Shown piece by piece: positions 17,391-24,780 of a DNA stretch of 47,728 nucleotides. The position numbers were made by a program, and so were the translations under genes. The first letter of the stretch is position 1. The number at the start of each line of letters is the position of its first letter. Origin of the DNA: Aeromonas rivipollensis (GTDB taxonomy: Bacteria; Pseudomonadota; Gammaproteobacteria; Enterobacterales; Aeromonadaceae); contig NZ_JAAILA010000030.1 in NCBI RefSeq assembly GCF_010974825.1, forward strand, positions 1 through 47,728. The letters run 5' to 3'. A model generated the notes under the pieces. That model had not been told where the DNA came from. It did not search any database and saw nothing but the letters and a program-made list of their open reading frames with translations.

Positions 17391-18605
17391 TTAGGGCAGC
17401 TTGACCAGGGGCTGCTCCCGCAGCTCTGTGGGGCGACCATCCTGGATCTTCTCCACCTGGGCCAGGGCCTGCTTCACCTCTTCCCCATTGCGCAGCAGGC
17501 GATAGGTCAGATCGAAGGTCTTGGTCTCCCCCGGCTGGATCCTGGGAACCAGCCCCAGCGGACGCTGGTACTTGGTGCTGTAGGCATAGCTGGTGCCGGG
17601 CTCTATGCCGGTCACATAGCCCTGGGCGCGGGTATCGGTGTTCTTCCAGAGGGTCAACACAGGCAGCTGGTGCGTGTTGTAACCCACAGCCACCCCGACA
17701 TTGCCCGCTTTGTTGTTGAGCACCGCCAGGGTATTGCCCTCGGCATCGCTGTAGGGCACCAGGTTGAACACCATCTCGTCGAAGCCCTTGGTCGGCCCCA
17801 GGTAGGTTTGCCAGCCCTTGAGCCCCGCCTTGGCGTAGTCGTTGAACGGGGAGATCTGCTTCACCGGGGTGCTGACCCGCGCCCCCTCCTCCAGGATGGG
17901 CGCCCCGAAGTTGCCGTGATAGATGATCTGGTACTCGTTCTCGTAGTCGGCGTGGTTGGTCAGCTTGTCCTGCAGGGCAAACTCCGCCTGACCGGGCACT
18001 ACGCTCAGCTGGGTCCAGGTGACCAGCTCGCTCATCTTGAAGGTGCGCTCGTCCACCCGGCCCCGCACGTGGATGGCGTAGGGCGGCTCCTCGTCCACTG
18101 TCACGCTGACCACTGAGGCCGGTATGTTCTGCACCCGGCCGTGCAGGCTCTTGAGGCGGCCGTCGTCATCCACCCCGGGGTGGCCTGTCCACTCATAGCC
18201 GCAACGTACCAGCATCTCGTTGAAGCCATCGAGCCAGCCGAGACCGGCGCGGCTCTCCAGATCGATGAAGGCCGGGTTGACCACCTCCTTGACCGGGGAA
18301 TCCCAGCCGAGGCGCACATCGGCCCCCTTGACCTCCTTGATCCCCATGCCACGGGTCGGTACCAGGGTGATCTTCATCACCCCGTTGTCGACGATGAGCA
18401 GATCCACCCCCTCCTGACGCCCGCCGTGCAGGCGCTTCTTCTCGATGGAGAAGGGTACCGGGCTCTTGATCCCCAGCTTGTCGCTGGTGATCTTCCAGTC
18501 CCCCACATCCAGCCCCTGCTGGGAATCGGTCAGCAGGAATTCGGCGGCCTGAGCAGAGCTCGCGCCCAGGGCGAGCAGCACGGCAATGGAGAGTCTCTTC
18601 AACAT
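17391..18605 (-). CDS. Exported DUF4432 / aldose 1-epimerase-like protein
   Basis: The 404-residue product has a signal peptide (MLKRLSIAVLLALGASSAQA, cleavage after AQA) and then a galactose-mutarotase-like beta-sandwich of the DUF4432 kind, with conserved pieces VPTRGMGIKEV, LVRCGYEWTGHPG, LHGRVQNIPA, YHGNFGAPILEEGA and YVTGIEPGT. Related proteins bind or epimerise sugars; a periplasmic location is implied by the signal. Substrate unknown. A CG-centred dyad of the LacI/GalR-operator type lies about 50 bases upstream, which points to sugar-responsive control. It stands alone on the minus strand. Confidence 0.8.
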   Translation of the reverse strand: MLKRLSIAVLLALGASSAQAAEFLLTDSQQGLDVGDWKITSDKLGIKSPVPFSIEKKRLHGGRQEGVDLLIVDNGVMKITLVPTRGMGIKEVKGADVRLGWDSPVKEVVNPAFIDLESRAGLGWLDGFNEMLVRCGYEWTGHPGVDDDGRLKSLHGRVQNIPASVVSVTVDEEPPYAIHVRGRVDERTFKMSELVTWTQLSVVPGQAEFALQDKLTNHADYENEYQIIYHGNFGAPILEEGARVSTPVKQISPFNDYAKAGLKGWQTYLGPTKGFDEMVFNLVPYSDAEGNTLAVLNNKAGNVGVAVGYNTHQLPVLTLWKNTDTRAQGYVTGIEPGTSYAYSTKYQRPLGLVPRIQPGETKTFDLTYRLLRNGEEVKQALAQVEKIQDGRPTELREQPLVKLP

Positions 18606-18652
18606 GGCTTTATCCTCGTGTCTCTTGTTCTTGTGAGTGGTTTTCGTGAAAG

Positions 18653-18666
18653 CTGAATCGTTTCAG
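18653..18666. promoter_or_regulatory. CG-centred dyad resembling a LacI/GalR-family operator
   Basis: The sequence CTGAATCGTTTCAG is a 14-base near-palindrome with one mismatch and a central CG, the form typical for LacI-family operators. It lies 47-61 bases upstream of the start codon of the DUF4432 gene. No LacI-family gene is in the window, so the regulator would be encoded elsewhere. Confidence 0.45.
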
Positions 18667-18853
18667 TGATCGAAAACTAGGCGCCTGACGCACCAGACTC
18701 AAGGGACAAAAGAGGGAAATGTGAGCCGTTTGACAATAAAAGCGTCAATGGGCTTGCTGAAGTGAAGGCTGACTCACAGTCAGGATTTGGGGGATGACGG
18801 GCAGAAAGGAAGAGGGAGGCGCCGGAGCACCTCCACGGGATTCTCTCTCTGCC

Positions 18854-19546
18854 CTACTCCAGCGCCCACGCCACGGCGGCGTCGGCGTGAATGGTGGTGG
18901 TGTCGTAGAGCGGCACTGCGGCCTGACACTCCCCCACCAGCAGGGCGATCTCGGTGCAGCCGAGGATCACCGCCTGAGCCCCGGCCCGGGCCAGTTCGGC
19001 GATGATGGCCAGATACTCGGCCCGGGACGACTCGCGAATGTCGCCGAGGCAGAGCTCGTCATAGATGATGCTGTGCACCCGCTCCCGCGCAGCCTCCTGC
19101 GGCACCAGCACCTCCAGCCCGAACAGCTCTTGCAGCCGTCCCTTGTAGAAATCCTGCTCCATGGTGAAGCGGGTACCGAGCAAGCCGACCCGGGTCACCC
19201 CGTCGGCTTGCAGACGGCGGGCGGTGGCGTCGGCGATATGCAGCAGCGGGATCTCGATGGCGGCTTCGATCTCGGGGGCCACCTTGTGCATGGTGTTGGT
19301 GCCTATCATCAGGAAATCGGCGCCACCGGCCTGGAGTGCGCGGGCCTCGGCCGCCAGCAGACGGGCGGTAGCGGGCCAGTCACCGGCATGTTGCAGCCGC
19401 TCTATCTCGGCAAAATCGACGCTATTGAGCAACACCCGCGCTGAGTGCAGGCCGCCGAGCCGCGCCCGCACGCCCCGGTTGAGCGCCTGGTAGTAGCTGA
19501 CGGTGGACTCCCAGCTCATGCCACCCAGCAGACCGATACATTTCAT
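18854..19546 (-). CDS. ygeA: Asp/Glu racemase family protein, YgeA type
   Basis: The 230-residue product starts with IGLLGGMSWEST, the signature of the YgeA branch. The two catalytic positions are Thr83 (IGTNTMHK) and Cys197 (ILGCTEI), that is, the Thr/Cys pair described for E. coli L/D-Glu racemase-like YgeA instead of the usual Cys/Cys. Length equals that of E. coli YgeA. The enzymes act as PLP-independent amino-acid racemases of broad specificity. It lies downstream of two LysE-type exporters but is separated from them by a terminator at 19587-19606. GGAG precedes the start. Confidence 0.88.
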   Translation of the reverse strand: MKCIGLLGGMSWESTVSYYQALNRGVRARLGGLHSARVLLNSVDFAEIERLQHAGDWPATARLLAAEARALQAGGADFLMIGTNTMHKVAPEIEAAIEIPLLHIADATARRLQADGVTRVGLLGTRFTMEQDFYKGRLQELFGLEVLVPQEAARERVHSIIYDELCLGDIRESSRAEYLAIIAELARAGAQAVILGCTEIALLVGECQAAVPLYDTTTIHADAAVAWALE

Positions 19547-19586
19547 AACCGCTCCTTTTCACATCGGGTGACGGCCACCCACAGAC

Positions 19587-19606
19587 AAAAAAGGCCCCGA
19601 AGGGCC
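19587..19606 (-). terminator. Terminator after LysE-type gene 1
   Basis: On the minus strand, GGCCC-TTCG-GGGCC is followed by six T. It sits 27 bases after the LysE-type stop codon and 41 bases before the racemase start, so the racemase is probably a separate unit or an attenuated downstream gene. Confidence 0.8.
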
Positions 19607-19633
19607 AACAAGACAGAAGGTAAGGCCAAGGGC

Positions 19634-20224
19634 CTAAATCCAGATCATCAGCACGCAGGCCGCCGTGGCGATCCCCATGCCGAGGTTAAAACGACGCCAG
19701 CCTCTGGCGGTGCGGATGAGGCGGCGCACCTGGGCACCAAACAGCACCCAGAAGGCCCCGGTATAGAGACCGGTCACGAAGAAGATGCCGAGCACCCAGC
19801 CGGCGGACGGCCAGTAAGCCTCCCCCGCCAGGGTGAAGCCGCTGATGGCGGAGAGCGCCATCATCCAGGCCTTGGGGTTGAGCAACTGCAGCATGGCCCC
19901 CTGATGGGCCGGGATGAGCGGCCTACTGCCATCCGCCGGGCCGCTGGCGGTGGCCACCTTCCAGGCCAGCCAGAGCAGGTAGGCCGAGCCCACCAGCTTG
20001 AGGCCGTCGTGCAGCAGCGGCACCTTCTCGAACACCACCCCCAGCCCCAGGGCCGTGGCCAGGATCATCAGGTTGATGCCCCCCACCACACCCACCAGCA
20101 GGGGGATGGAGCGGCGAAACCCCTGAGCGGCCCCGGCGCTGGTGAGCAGCATGTTGTTGGGGCCAGGGGTGCCACAGGTGATCAGGGCAAAGCCCGCCAG
20201 GGGAAACAACCAGTTCAGATCCAT
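19634..20224 (-). CDS. LysE/RhtB family amino-acid exporter 1
   Basis: The 196-residue inner-membrane protein has the family signature CGTPGPNNMLL at residues 17-27 and about six membrane segments, with LNPKAWMMALSAI in the middle. LysE/RhtB proteins export amino acids or their derivatives by proton exchange. It is about 100 bases downstream of a second member of the same family on the same strand; the two share motif order and ends (RGWRRxN...), which implies tandem duplication. The start at 20224 has GAGG upstream and gives the normal N-terminus MDLNWLFPLAGFALITCG. Confidence 0.9.
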   Translation of the reverse strand: MDLNWLFPLAGFALITCGTPGPNNMLLTSAGAAQGFRRSIPLLVGVVGGINLMILATALGLGVVFEKVPLLHDGLKLVGSAYLLWLAWKVATASGPADGSRPLIPAHQGAMLQLLNPKAWMMALSAISGFTLAGEAYWPSAGWVLGIFFVTGLYTGAFWVLFGAQVRRLIRTARGWRRFNLGMGIATAACVLMIWI

Positions 20225-20326
20225 CTCAACCTCATTCAGATACGGCAAGCCTCCTAATATGCAGAGCCTCTGCCCTGACGACAAGGTCAGCAATGCATTT
20301 TCTTTGCATGAATAATCAGGCGGTCA

Positions 20327-20923
20327 TTAATACCAGAGCATCACCACGCACAGGGCGGTGAGCGCGCCCAGGCTGCCATTGAGACGGCGCCAGCCTCTGT
20401 CCGAGTTGATCCAGCGGCTGAGCTGATGACCGAACAGCACCCAGGCGAAGCAGACCGGCAGCCCCGCCATGGGGAAGACGGACATGATGCCCCACATACT
20501 CGCCCAGTAGTCGCTCCCCGGCAGGCTGAACAGACTGATGGCGGAAATCCCCATCATCCAGGCCTTGGGGTTGAGGAACTGAAAGCCCAGGCCTTCCAGC
20601 AGGGTCAGCGGGCGGGCGCGCCTCGCCGGATCGCCGGGGGCACCGGCCACGGCGATGCGCCAGGCCAGCCACAGCAGATAAAGGCTGCCCAGCACCTGCA
20701 GGCTCAGCTTGAGCAAGGGCCAGCGCTCGAACAGCGGATAGAAACCGAGCGCCAGCACCAGTTGCAGCACCGGCTGGCCCACCACCACACCTATCAGATG
20801 CGGCAGGGTGCGGCGCACCCCGAAGTTGGCACCGGATGCCGTCAACATCAGATTGTTGGGCCCCGGGGTGCCGCAGGTGAGCAGGGCGAAGCCAAACAGG
20901 GTGGCATACCATTCAATGGTCAT
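20327..20923 (-). CDS. LysE/RhtB family amino-acid exporter 2
   Basis: The 198-residue protein resembles exporter 1 throughout: FALLTCGTPGPNNLMLT near residue 11, FLNPKAWMMGISAIS in the middle and DRGWRRLNGSLGAL near the end. The start at 20923 is supported by AAAGGAGT eight bases upstream. It is divergent from a MocR-type regulator, and large inverted repeats lie between them, so it is the likely target of that regulator; export of an amino acid or amine sensed through the PLP domain is inferred. Confidence 0.9.
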   Translation of the reverse strand: MTIEWYATLFGFALLTCGTPGPNNLMLTASGANFGVRRTLPHLIGVVVGQPVLQLVLALGFYPLFERWPLLKLSLQVLGSLYLLWLAWRIAVAGAPGDPARRARPLTLLEGLGFQFLNPKAWMMGISAISLFSLPGSDYWASMWGIMSVFPMAGLPVCFAWVLFGHQLSRWINSDRGWRRLNGSLGALTALCVVMLWY

Positions 20924-20942
20924 GGGGTGACTCCTTTCTTGC

Positions 20943-21015
20943 CACATTGTATCGGTACAATGTGAGCTATCGGGTTGTTAACAGGCTGAATATCACGCTA
21001 TATTGGGGACAATAT
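20943..21015. promoter_or_regulatory. Two inverted repeats between LysE and MocR genes
   Basis: A perfect dyad with nine-base arms (CACATTGTA / TACAATGTG, four-base centre TCGG) occupies 20943-20964. A weaker dyad with six-base arms (ATATTG / CAATAT, centre GGGA) occupies 21000-21015. Both share the ATTG-N-CAAT core with a four-base centre; the second lies 25 bases before the MocR start codon. They are the probable binding sites of the MocR regulator. Confidence 0.65.
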
Positions 21016-21039
21016 TGGATCAATGGATTTATTGTCACC

Positions 21040-22413
21040 ATGACAATCTGGACACCCGACCTCACCCCCTTCGAGGGCCCCCTCTACCTGAAACTGGTCA
21101 AGGCCATAGAGCAGGCCATTGCCGATGGCGCCCTGCCTCCCCAGACCCGGCTGCCCACCCACAGGGCGCTGGCGGACCGGCTGGGAGTGACTGTGGGTAC
21201 CATCACCCGCGCCTACACCGAAGCCGAGCGGCGGGGTCTGCTGGCGGCCAGGGTGGGTCATGGCACCTGGGTCAGGGCCGCGGCGGATCCCGCCAACGAA
21301 TGGGTGATCCGTAACGAAGACAATCAGCGCATCGAGCTGTGGCAGAACTTGCCGGTGCAGCTGGACAGGGCCGCCATCATCAAACCCATGCTGACCGAGC
21401 TGGCGGACGGGGATCTCAACGGGTTGCTGGGCTATGACAAGGAGGCCGGGCGTGCCCCGCAGCGCCAGCTGTTCGTCGACTGGCTCGCCGAGCAGGGCAT
21501 CAGGGGGAGCGAGGAGAGGCTGCTGTTCAGCCATGGCGCCCAGCACGGCATCATGCTGGCCCTGCTGGCCACCGGCTGCGTGGGGGAGACTATCTTCTGC
21601 GAGGGGCTCAGCTACCCTGGCATGCTGGGCAATGCGCGCCAGCTGAAGAATCAGGTGATGGGGCTGGCGATGGACGAGGAGGGGCTGATCCCCGCCGCCC
21701 TAGAAGCCGCCTGTCGCCAGCGGCGGGCCAAGCTGCTCTACCTGACCCCCACCCTGCAGAACCCCACCACGGCCACCATGAGCCTGGCGCGGCGAGAGGA
21801 GATAGTCGCCATCGCCCGCCGCCATGATCTGCTGATCGTCGAGGATGACGTCAACGGCCTGCTGCCCGAGGTCTCGCTCCCGCCCCTGGTCAACCTGGCG
21901 CCGGAGCGGGTCATCTACCTCGGCAGCCTGGCCAAGATCGCCTGCGGCGGCCTGCGGGTCGGCTTCGTGCTGGCTCCCCCCGCCCTTCGCAACGGCTTCG
22001 CCCAGGCGATGCGGCTGTCGAGCTGGATGGTGAGCCCCCTGCTCATCGAGCTGGCCTGCAAGCTGGTGAGCCAGCACCAGATCATGCCGCTCATCGAGCA
22101 GCAGAGACGGGTCCTGGCGCGTCGGGGAGAGCTGCTGCGCCACCTGCTGCCGGGGGCCCGCTGGCAGCCGGGCTCCATGCACGCCTGGCTGCCGCTGCCC
22201 GAACCCTGGCGCAGTCAGGAGTTCGCCGAGGCGGCCAACGCCCTTGACGTCGGGGTCGCGAGCGGAGAACACTTTGCCGCCGGCCAGTTTGCCGCCCCGC
22301 AAGGGGTGCGCCTGAGCCTGAGCCAGCCCGCCACCGACGCCCGGGTCGCCGAGGGGCTGGAGCGCCTCGCCGGGCTGCTGCGCGCGGCGCCGCCCACCAA
22401 TCCCCTGCTATAG
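21040..22413 (+). CDS. MocR-type regulator (GntR HTH fused to aminotransferase domain)
   Basis: The 457-residue product has an N-terminal GntR-type winged helix (about 12-80; LPTHRALADRLGVTVGTITR) and a fold-type I aminotransferase domain (about 100-450). The PLP lysine should be Lys299 in YLGSLAKIACGG, with Asn241 (LQNPTT), Asp269/Asp270 (IVEDDVNG) and Arg306 (GGLRVG). The tyrosine that usually follows the Asp in MocR proteins is a valine here, as in some YdcR-like groups. Such proteins use PLP, with or without an amino compound, to switch DNA binding. The start at 21040 (MTIWTPDLTPFEGPLY) fits the family; the in-frame codon at 20947 lies within the operator. It is divergent from the LysE gene and 29 bases before a lipoprotein gene. 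Confidence 0.9.
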   Translation: MTIWTPDLTPFEGPLYLKLVKAIEQAIADGALPPQTRLPTHRALADRLGVTVGTITRAYTEAERRGLLAARVGHGTWVRAAADPANEWVIRNEDNQRIELWQNLPVQLDRAAIIKPMLTELADGDLNGLLGYDKEAGRAPQRQLFVDWLAEQGIRGSEERLLFSHGAQHGIMLALLATGCVGETIFCEGLSYPGMLGNARQLKNQVMGLAMDEEGLIPAALEAACRQRRAKLLYLTPTLQNPTTATMSLARREEIVAIARRHDLLIVEDDVNGLLPEVSLPPLVNLAPERVIYLGSLAKIACGGLRVGFVLAPPALRNGFAQAMRLSSWMVSPLLIELACKLVSQHQIMPLIEQQRRVLARRGELLRHLLPGARWQPGSMHAWLPLPEPWRSQEFAEAANALDVGVASGEHFAAGQFAAPQGVRLSLSQPATDARVAEGLERLAGLLRAAPPTNPLL

Positions 22414-22442
22414 TCAGTGGCCCTGACCCCGAAGGAGTGACC

Positions 22443-22907
22443 ATGCTGCCCGTCCGCCCCGTCCTGCTGCTCATCACCCTGTTGCTGGGAGGCTGCGCCT
22501 CCCCCGCACATCAGCAGCTTGGCCAGGCCCTGAGTGGACTGGAAGGGGAGTTGCAGCGGCTGGAGGAGGAGCTGGCCGCCATGAACGGGCTCCACTACCA
22601 GAAGGCCATAGACGCCCCCCTGGCCCTGCGCCGCTACCTGAGCGCCCCCTCCCCCACGGCGGAGGGCCTGGTGCCCGCCCAGAGCCAGCTGCAGAACGGT
22701 CCCCTGCTGCGCTACGACTACCGCCTGCCAACCACAATGACCCGGCTGCCCACGGACAACCCCTGCCTGCGCTACGAGTTCGAGCTGCGCCACCTCGGTC
22801 GCCTCGGCCAGCTCGAGCTCGCCTGGCAGGGAGAAACGGGGGCCGGAGATCTGCTGATCCAGCAGCGCGACTGCCCCTTCTCCGCCAAAGGGCCCGGCCT
22901 GCAGTGA
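22443..22907 (+). CDS. Putative lipoprotein
   Basis: The 154-residue product has a lipoprotein signal (LLLITLLLGGCAS) with lipobox cysteine at about residue 17. A coiled-coil segment follows (about 27-48, LSGLEGELQRLEEELAAMNG), then a soluble domain of unknown family with two further cysteines (NPCLRYEF and RDCPFS) that could form a disulfide. An outer- or inner-membrane-anchored periplasmic protein is expected. AAGGAG at 22432-22437 sets the ATG at 22443. It is 29 bases behind the MocR gene and may be read with it. Not recognised. Confidence 0.75.
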   Translation: MLPVRPVLLLITLLLGGCASPAHQQLGQALSGLEGELQRLEEELAAMNGLHYQKAIDAPLALRRYLSAPSPTAEGLVPAQSQLQNGPLLRYDYRLPTTMTRLPTDNPCLRYEFELRHLGRLGQLELAWQGETGAGDLLIQQRDCPFSAKGPGLQ

Positions 22908-22925
22908 TCCCGCCCCAGATGTGAT

Positions 22926-22952
22926 CAGGGGTTGGCCTGTGGCCAACCCCTG
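22926..22952. terminator. Hairpin after lipoprotein gene
   Basis: Twelve-base perfect arms (CAGGGGTTGGCC/GGCCAACCCCTG) with loop TGT lie 18 bases after the lipoprotein stop. The T tract is poor, so strength is uncertain. Confidence 0.6.
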
Positions 22953-23012
22953 TGTTCATCTACGACTCGATCCGCCCGACTCCGGACTCCGGCATCCGCC
23001 ACAGGGCGACGG

Positions 23013-24326
23013 CTAGATCAGACCCCGCACCAGGATACCGGCGATCAAGAGCGGCGCCACCAGCCGCCAGCACCAGAGCAGGCACAGACGCAGGGCCGGG
23101 GAGAGCCCCTCGGGCAGTATGCTCTCCCCCAGTCGCCAGCCCAGCAGCAGGGTCAGCACCAGGCCGAATAGCGGCATCATCAGGTTGGAGGTGAGGTAGT
23201 CCAGCAGATCGAAAATCGTCTTGCCAAACAGGGTGTAGTCGGCCCAGGGACCGAACGACAGGCTGACCGGAATGCCGGAGGCCATGATCAGCAGGGTCAG
23301 CACCCGGCAGGCGCCACGGCGCGACCAGCCCCACTCCTCGCAGGTGAAGCGCACCAGGTGCTCCAGCATGGAGATGGAAGAGGAGAGCGCCGCCACCAGC
23401 AGCAGCAGGAAGAAGACCACCCCCAGCCCCTGACCGAACGGCAGGTGGCTGAACACGGCGGGCATTGTCATAAAGGTGAGCCCTGGCCCGGCAGTGGGGT
23501 CTATGCCAGTGGAGGCCAACGCCGGGAATATCATCAGCCCAGCCAGCACAGAGATAAGGCTCGCCAGGGTCACTACCCAGACACCGGAGCGCAGCACACC
23601 CTCGCTATTGGGCAGGTAGGCGCCGTAGGTGGTGTGTACTCCCAGGCCGATGGAGAGGGAGAAGAAGGCGAGCCCCAGGGCGTCCAGCACGCTCTGGCCG
23701 GTCAGCATGGAGAAGTCAGGCAGCAGCAGCTGACGCACCCCGACCATGGCCCCCGGCATGGAGAGACCCACCCCCACCAGCAGCAGCATCATGATGAAGA
23801 GGGCCGGCATCATCCAGCGCAGCGCCCGCTCCACCCCTTTCTGGATGCCCCCCTGCACGAACCACCAGGTCAGCCCGGCAAACACCAGATGGGTCAGCAC
23901 GGGCCACCAGGGATGGCTGACATAGCCGTTGAACAGGGCGGTCAGCGCCGAACCCTCGCCGAGGTTGAGCTTGCCCATCACCGCCAGCGCCGCATAGCCC
24001 ACGGTCCAGCCCCCCACCACGCTGTAGAAGCTGTAGATGAAGAAGCCGCAGAGGATCCCCATGTAACCCATCCAGCGCCAGTTCGGTCCCACCAGCCGGT
24101 GGAAGGCGCCGAGCACCCCGCGCTGGCTGCGGCTGCCGAGCAGGGTCTCCCCCACCAGCACAGCCACCCCCAGGGTGAAGCTGAACAGCAGGAACACCAG
24201 CAGGAAGGCGCCGCCGCCATTGGTGGCGGTCACATAGGGAAACTTCCAGATGGCGCCGAGGCCGATGGCCGTGCCGGCCGCCGCCAGCACATGACCGAGA
24301 CGGGAAGACCACTGAACCTGGCTCAT
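23013..24326 (-). CDS. Sodium-dependent transporter, NSS/SNF family (copy 1)
   Basis: The 437-residue inner-membrane protein is a neurotransmitter:sodium symporter homologue of the short bacterial kind (about 11 membrane segments). Near the N-terminus SSRLGHVLAAAGTAIGLGAIWKFP holds the unwound TM1 region that binds sodium and amino-acid substrate; further marks are NGGGAFLL, SFYSVVGGW and AFFSLSIGLGVHTTYGAYL (TM6-like). Relatives carry tryptophan, tyrosine and other hydrophobic amino acids. The start at 24326 has GGAGG upstream. It is a tandem paralogue of the gene at 24781-26094 (same length, high similarity along the whole chain), but lies behind a long spacer with its own hairpin. Confidence 0.9.
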   Translation of the reverse strand: MSQVQWSSRLGHVLAAAGTAIGLGAIWKFPYVTATNGGGAFLLVFLLFSFTLGVAVLVGETLLGSRSQRGVLGAFHRLVGPNWRWMGYMGILCGFFIYSFYSVVGGWTVGYAALAVMGKLNLGEGSALTALFNGYVSHPWWPVLTHLVFAGLTWWFVQGGIQKGVERALRWMMPALFIMMLLLVGVGLSMPGAMVGVRQLLLPDFSMLTGQSVLDALGLAFFSLSIGLGVHTTYGAYLPNSEGVLRSGVWVVTLASLISVLAGLMIFPALASTGIDPTAGPGLTFMTMPAVFSHLPFGQGLGVVFFLLLLVAALSSSISMLEHLVRFTCEEWGWSRRGACRVLTLLIMASGIPVSLSFGPWADYTLFGKTIFDLLDYLTSNLMMPLFGLVLTLLLGWRLGESILPEGLSPALRLCLLWCWRLVAPLLIAGILVRGLI

Positions 24327-24703
24327 ACAACCTCCGGGGAAGACAACATCGAATCGATACTCCATGGGTAAGTGCAACCTGGGTCGCAACAAAAAGGCCG
24401 CCCGGGGGCGACCTTTGCAATGAACATTCAGACTGAGTGCGCGTGCAGGGTCACCTCTCTTGCGAGCTGAAAAATCGGCCGAACCGGGCGATGAGGGGTG
24501 ACATGCTATGGGTAACCTGGGCGCAAAAAAGGAGCCACAGCCTAAACCACGGCAAGAGAAGTTGACAGCCAATAGTCCATTTTCGCCCGCAATACAGAAT
24601 ATTTACCAACCCAAATGTCGATTGGCGAATCAATATTTTGACAAACCTCTATTTCATGGATTTTTCGAGGCAGTCAATCCTGCCAGCGAGGATGCTCTGT
24701 GTG
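24327..24703 (-). other. Long leader/spacer upstream of NSS copy 1
   Basis: No protein gene fits here. From right to left on the minus strand there is an AT-rich stretch (about 24560-24660) suitable for a promoter, a 12-codon open frame (24545-24583) reading MDYWLSTSLAVV, and then a terminator-like hairpin at 24391-24414 about 65 bases before the transporter start. That order resembles an attenuation leader, but no ribosome binding site of quality precedes the small frame. The hairpin could equally end transcripts arriving from NSS copy 2. Confidence 0.35.
24391..24414 (-). terminator. Terminator-like hairpin upstream of NSS copy 1
   Basis: On the minus strand a GC-rich stem (AGGTCGCCC pairing with GGGCGGCCT, one G-T pair) is followed by five T. 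It lies 65 bases before the NSS copy 1 start codon and 367 bases after the NSS copy 2 stop codon. Confidence 0.6.
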
Positions 24704-24754
24704 CCCGGGTAACGGGCGGGCCCGGGTAACGGGCGGGTCCGGGTAACGGGCGGG
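24704..24754. repeat. 17-bp tandem repeat, three copies
   Basis: CCCGGGTAACGGGCGGG occurs at 24704-24720 and 24721-24737 exactly, and once more at 24738-24754 with one changed base; a partial fourth unit follows. It sits just after the stop codon of NSS copy 2. Each unit contains a short self-complementary CCCGGG. Confidence 0.9.
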
Positions 24755-24780
24755 CCCGGGGCCCACCCATGCGGCAGGGG

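Noticed and set aside
18729..18783. Short inverted repeats TTGAC...GTCAA and CTGACT-CAC-AGTCAG
   Set aside because: Arms are only five to six bases, and they lie between two genes without a consistent promoter; expected often by chance.
24451..24633. 60-residue minus-strand ORF between the NSS genes
   Set aside because: It begins with TTG without a ribosome binding site and overlaps the leader-like region; no recognisable protein features.
24704..24754. Iteron-like or CRISPR-like repeats
   Set aside because: Only three directly adjoining 17-bp units, no spacer, no replication or cas gene nearby; a simple tandem repeat.
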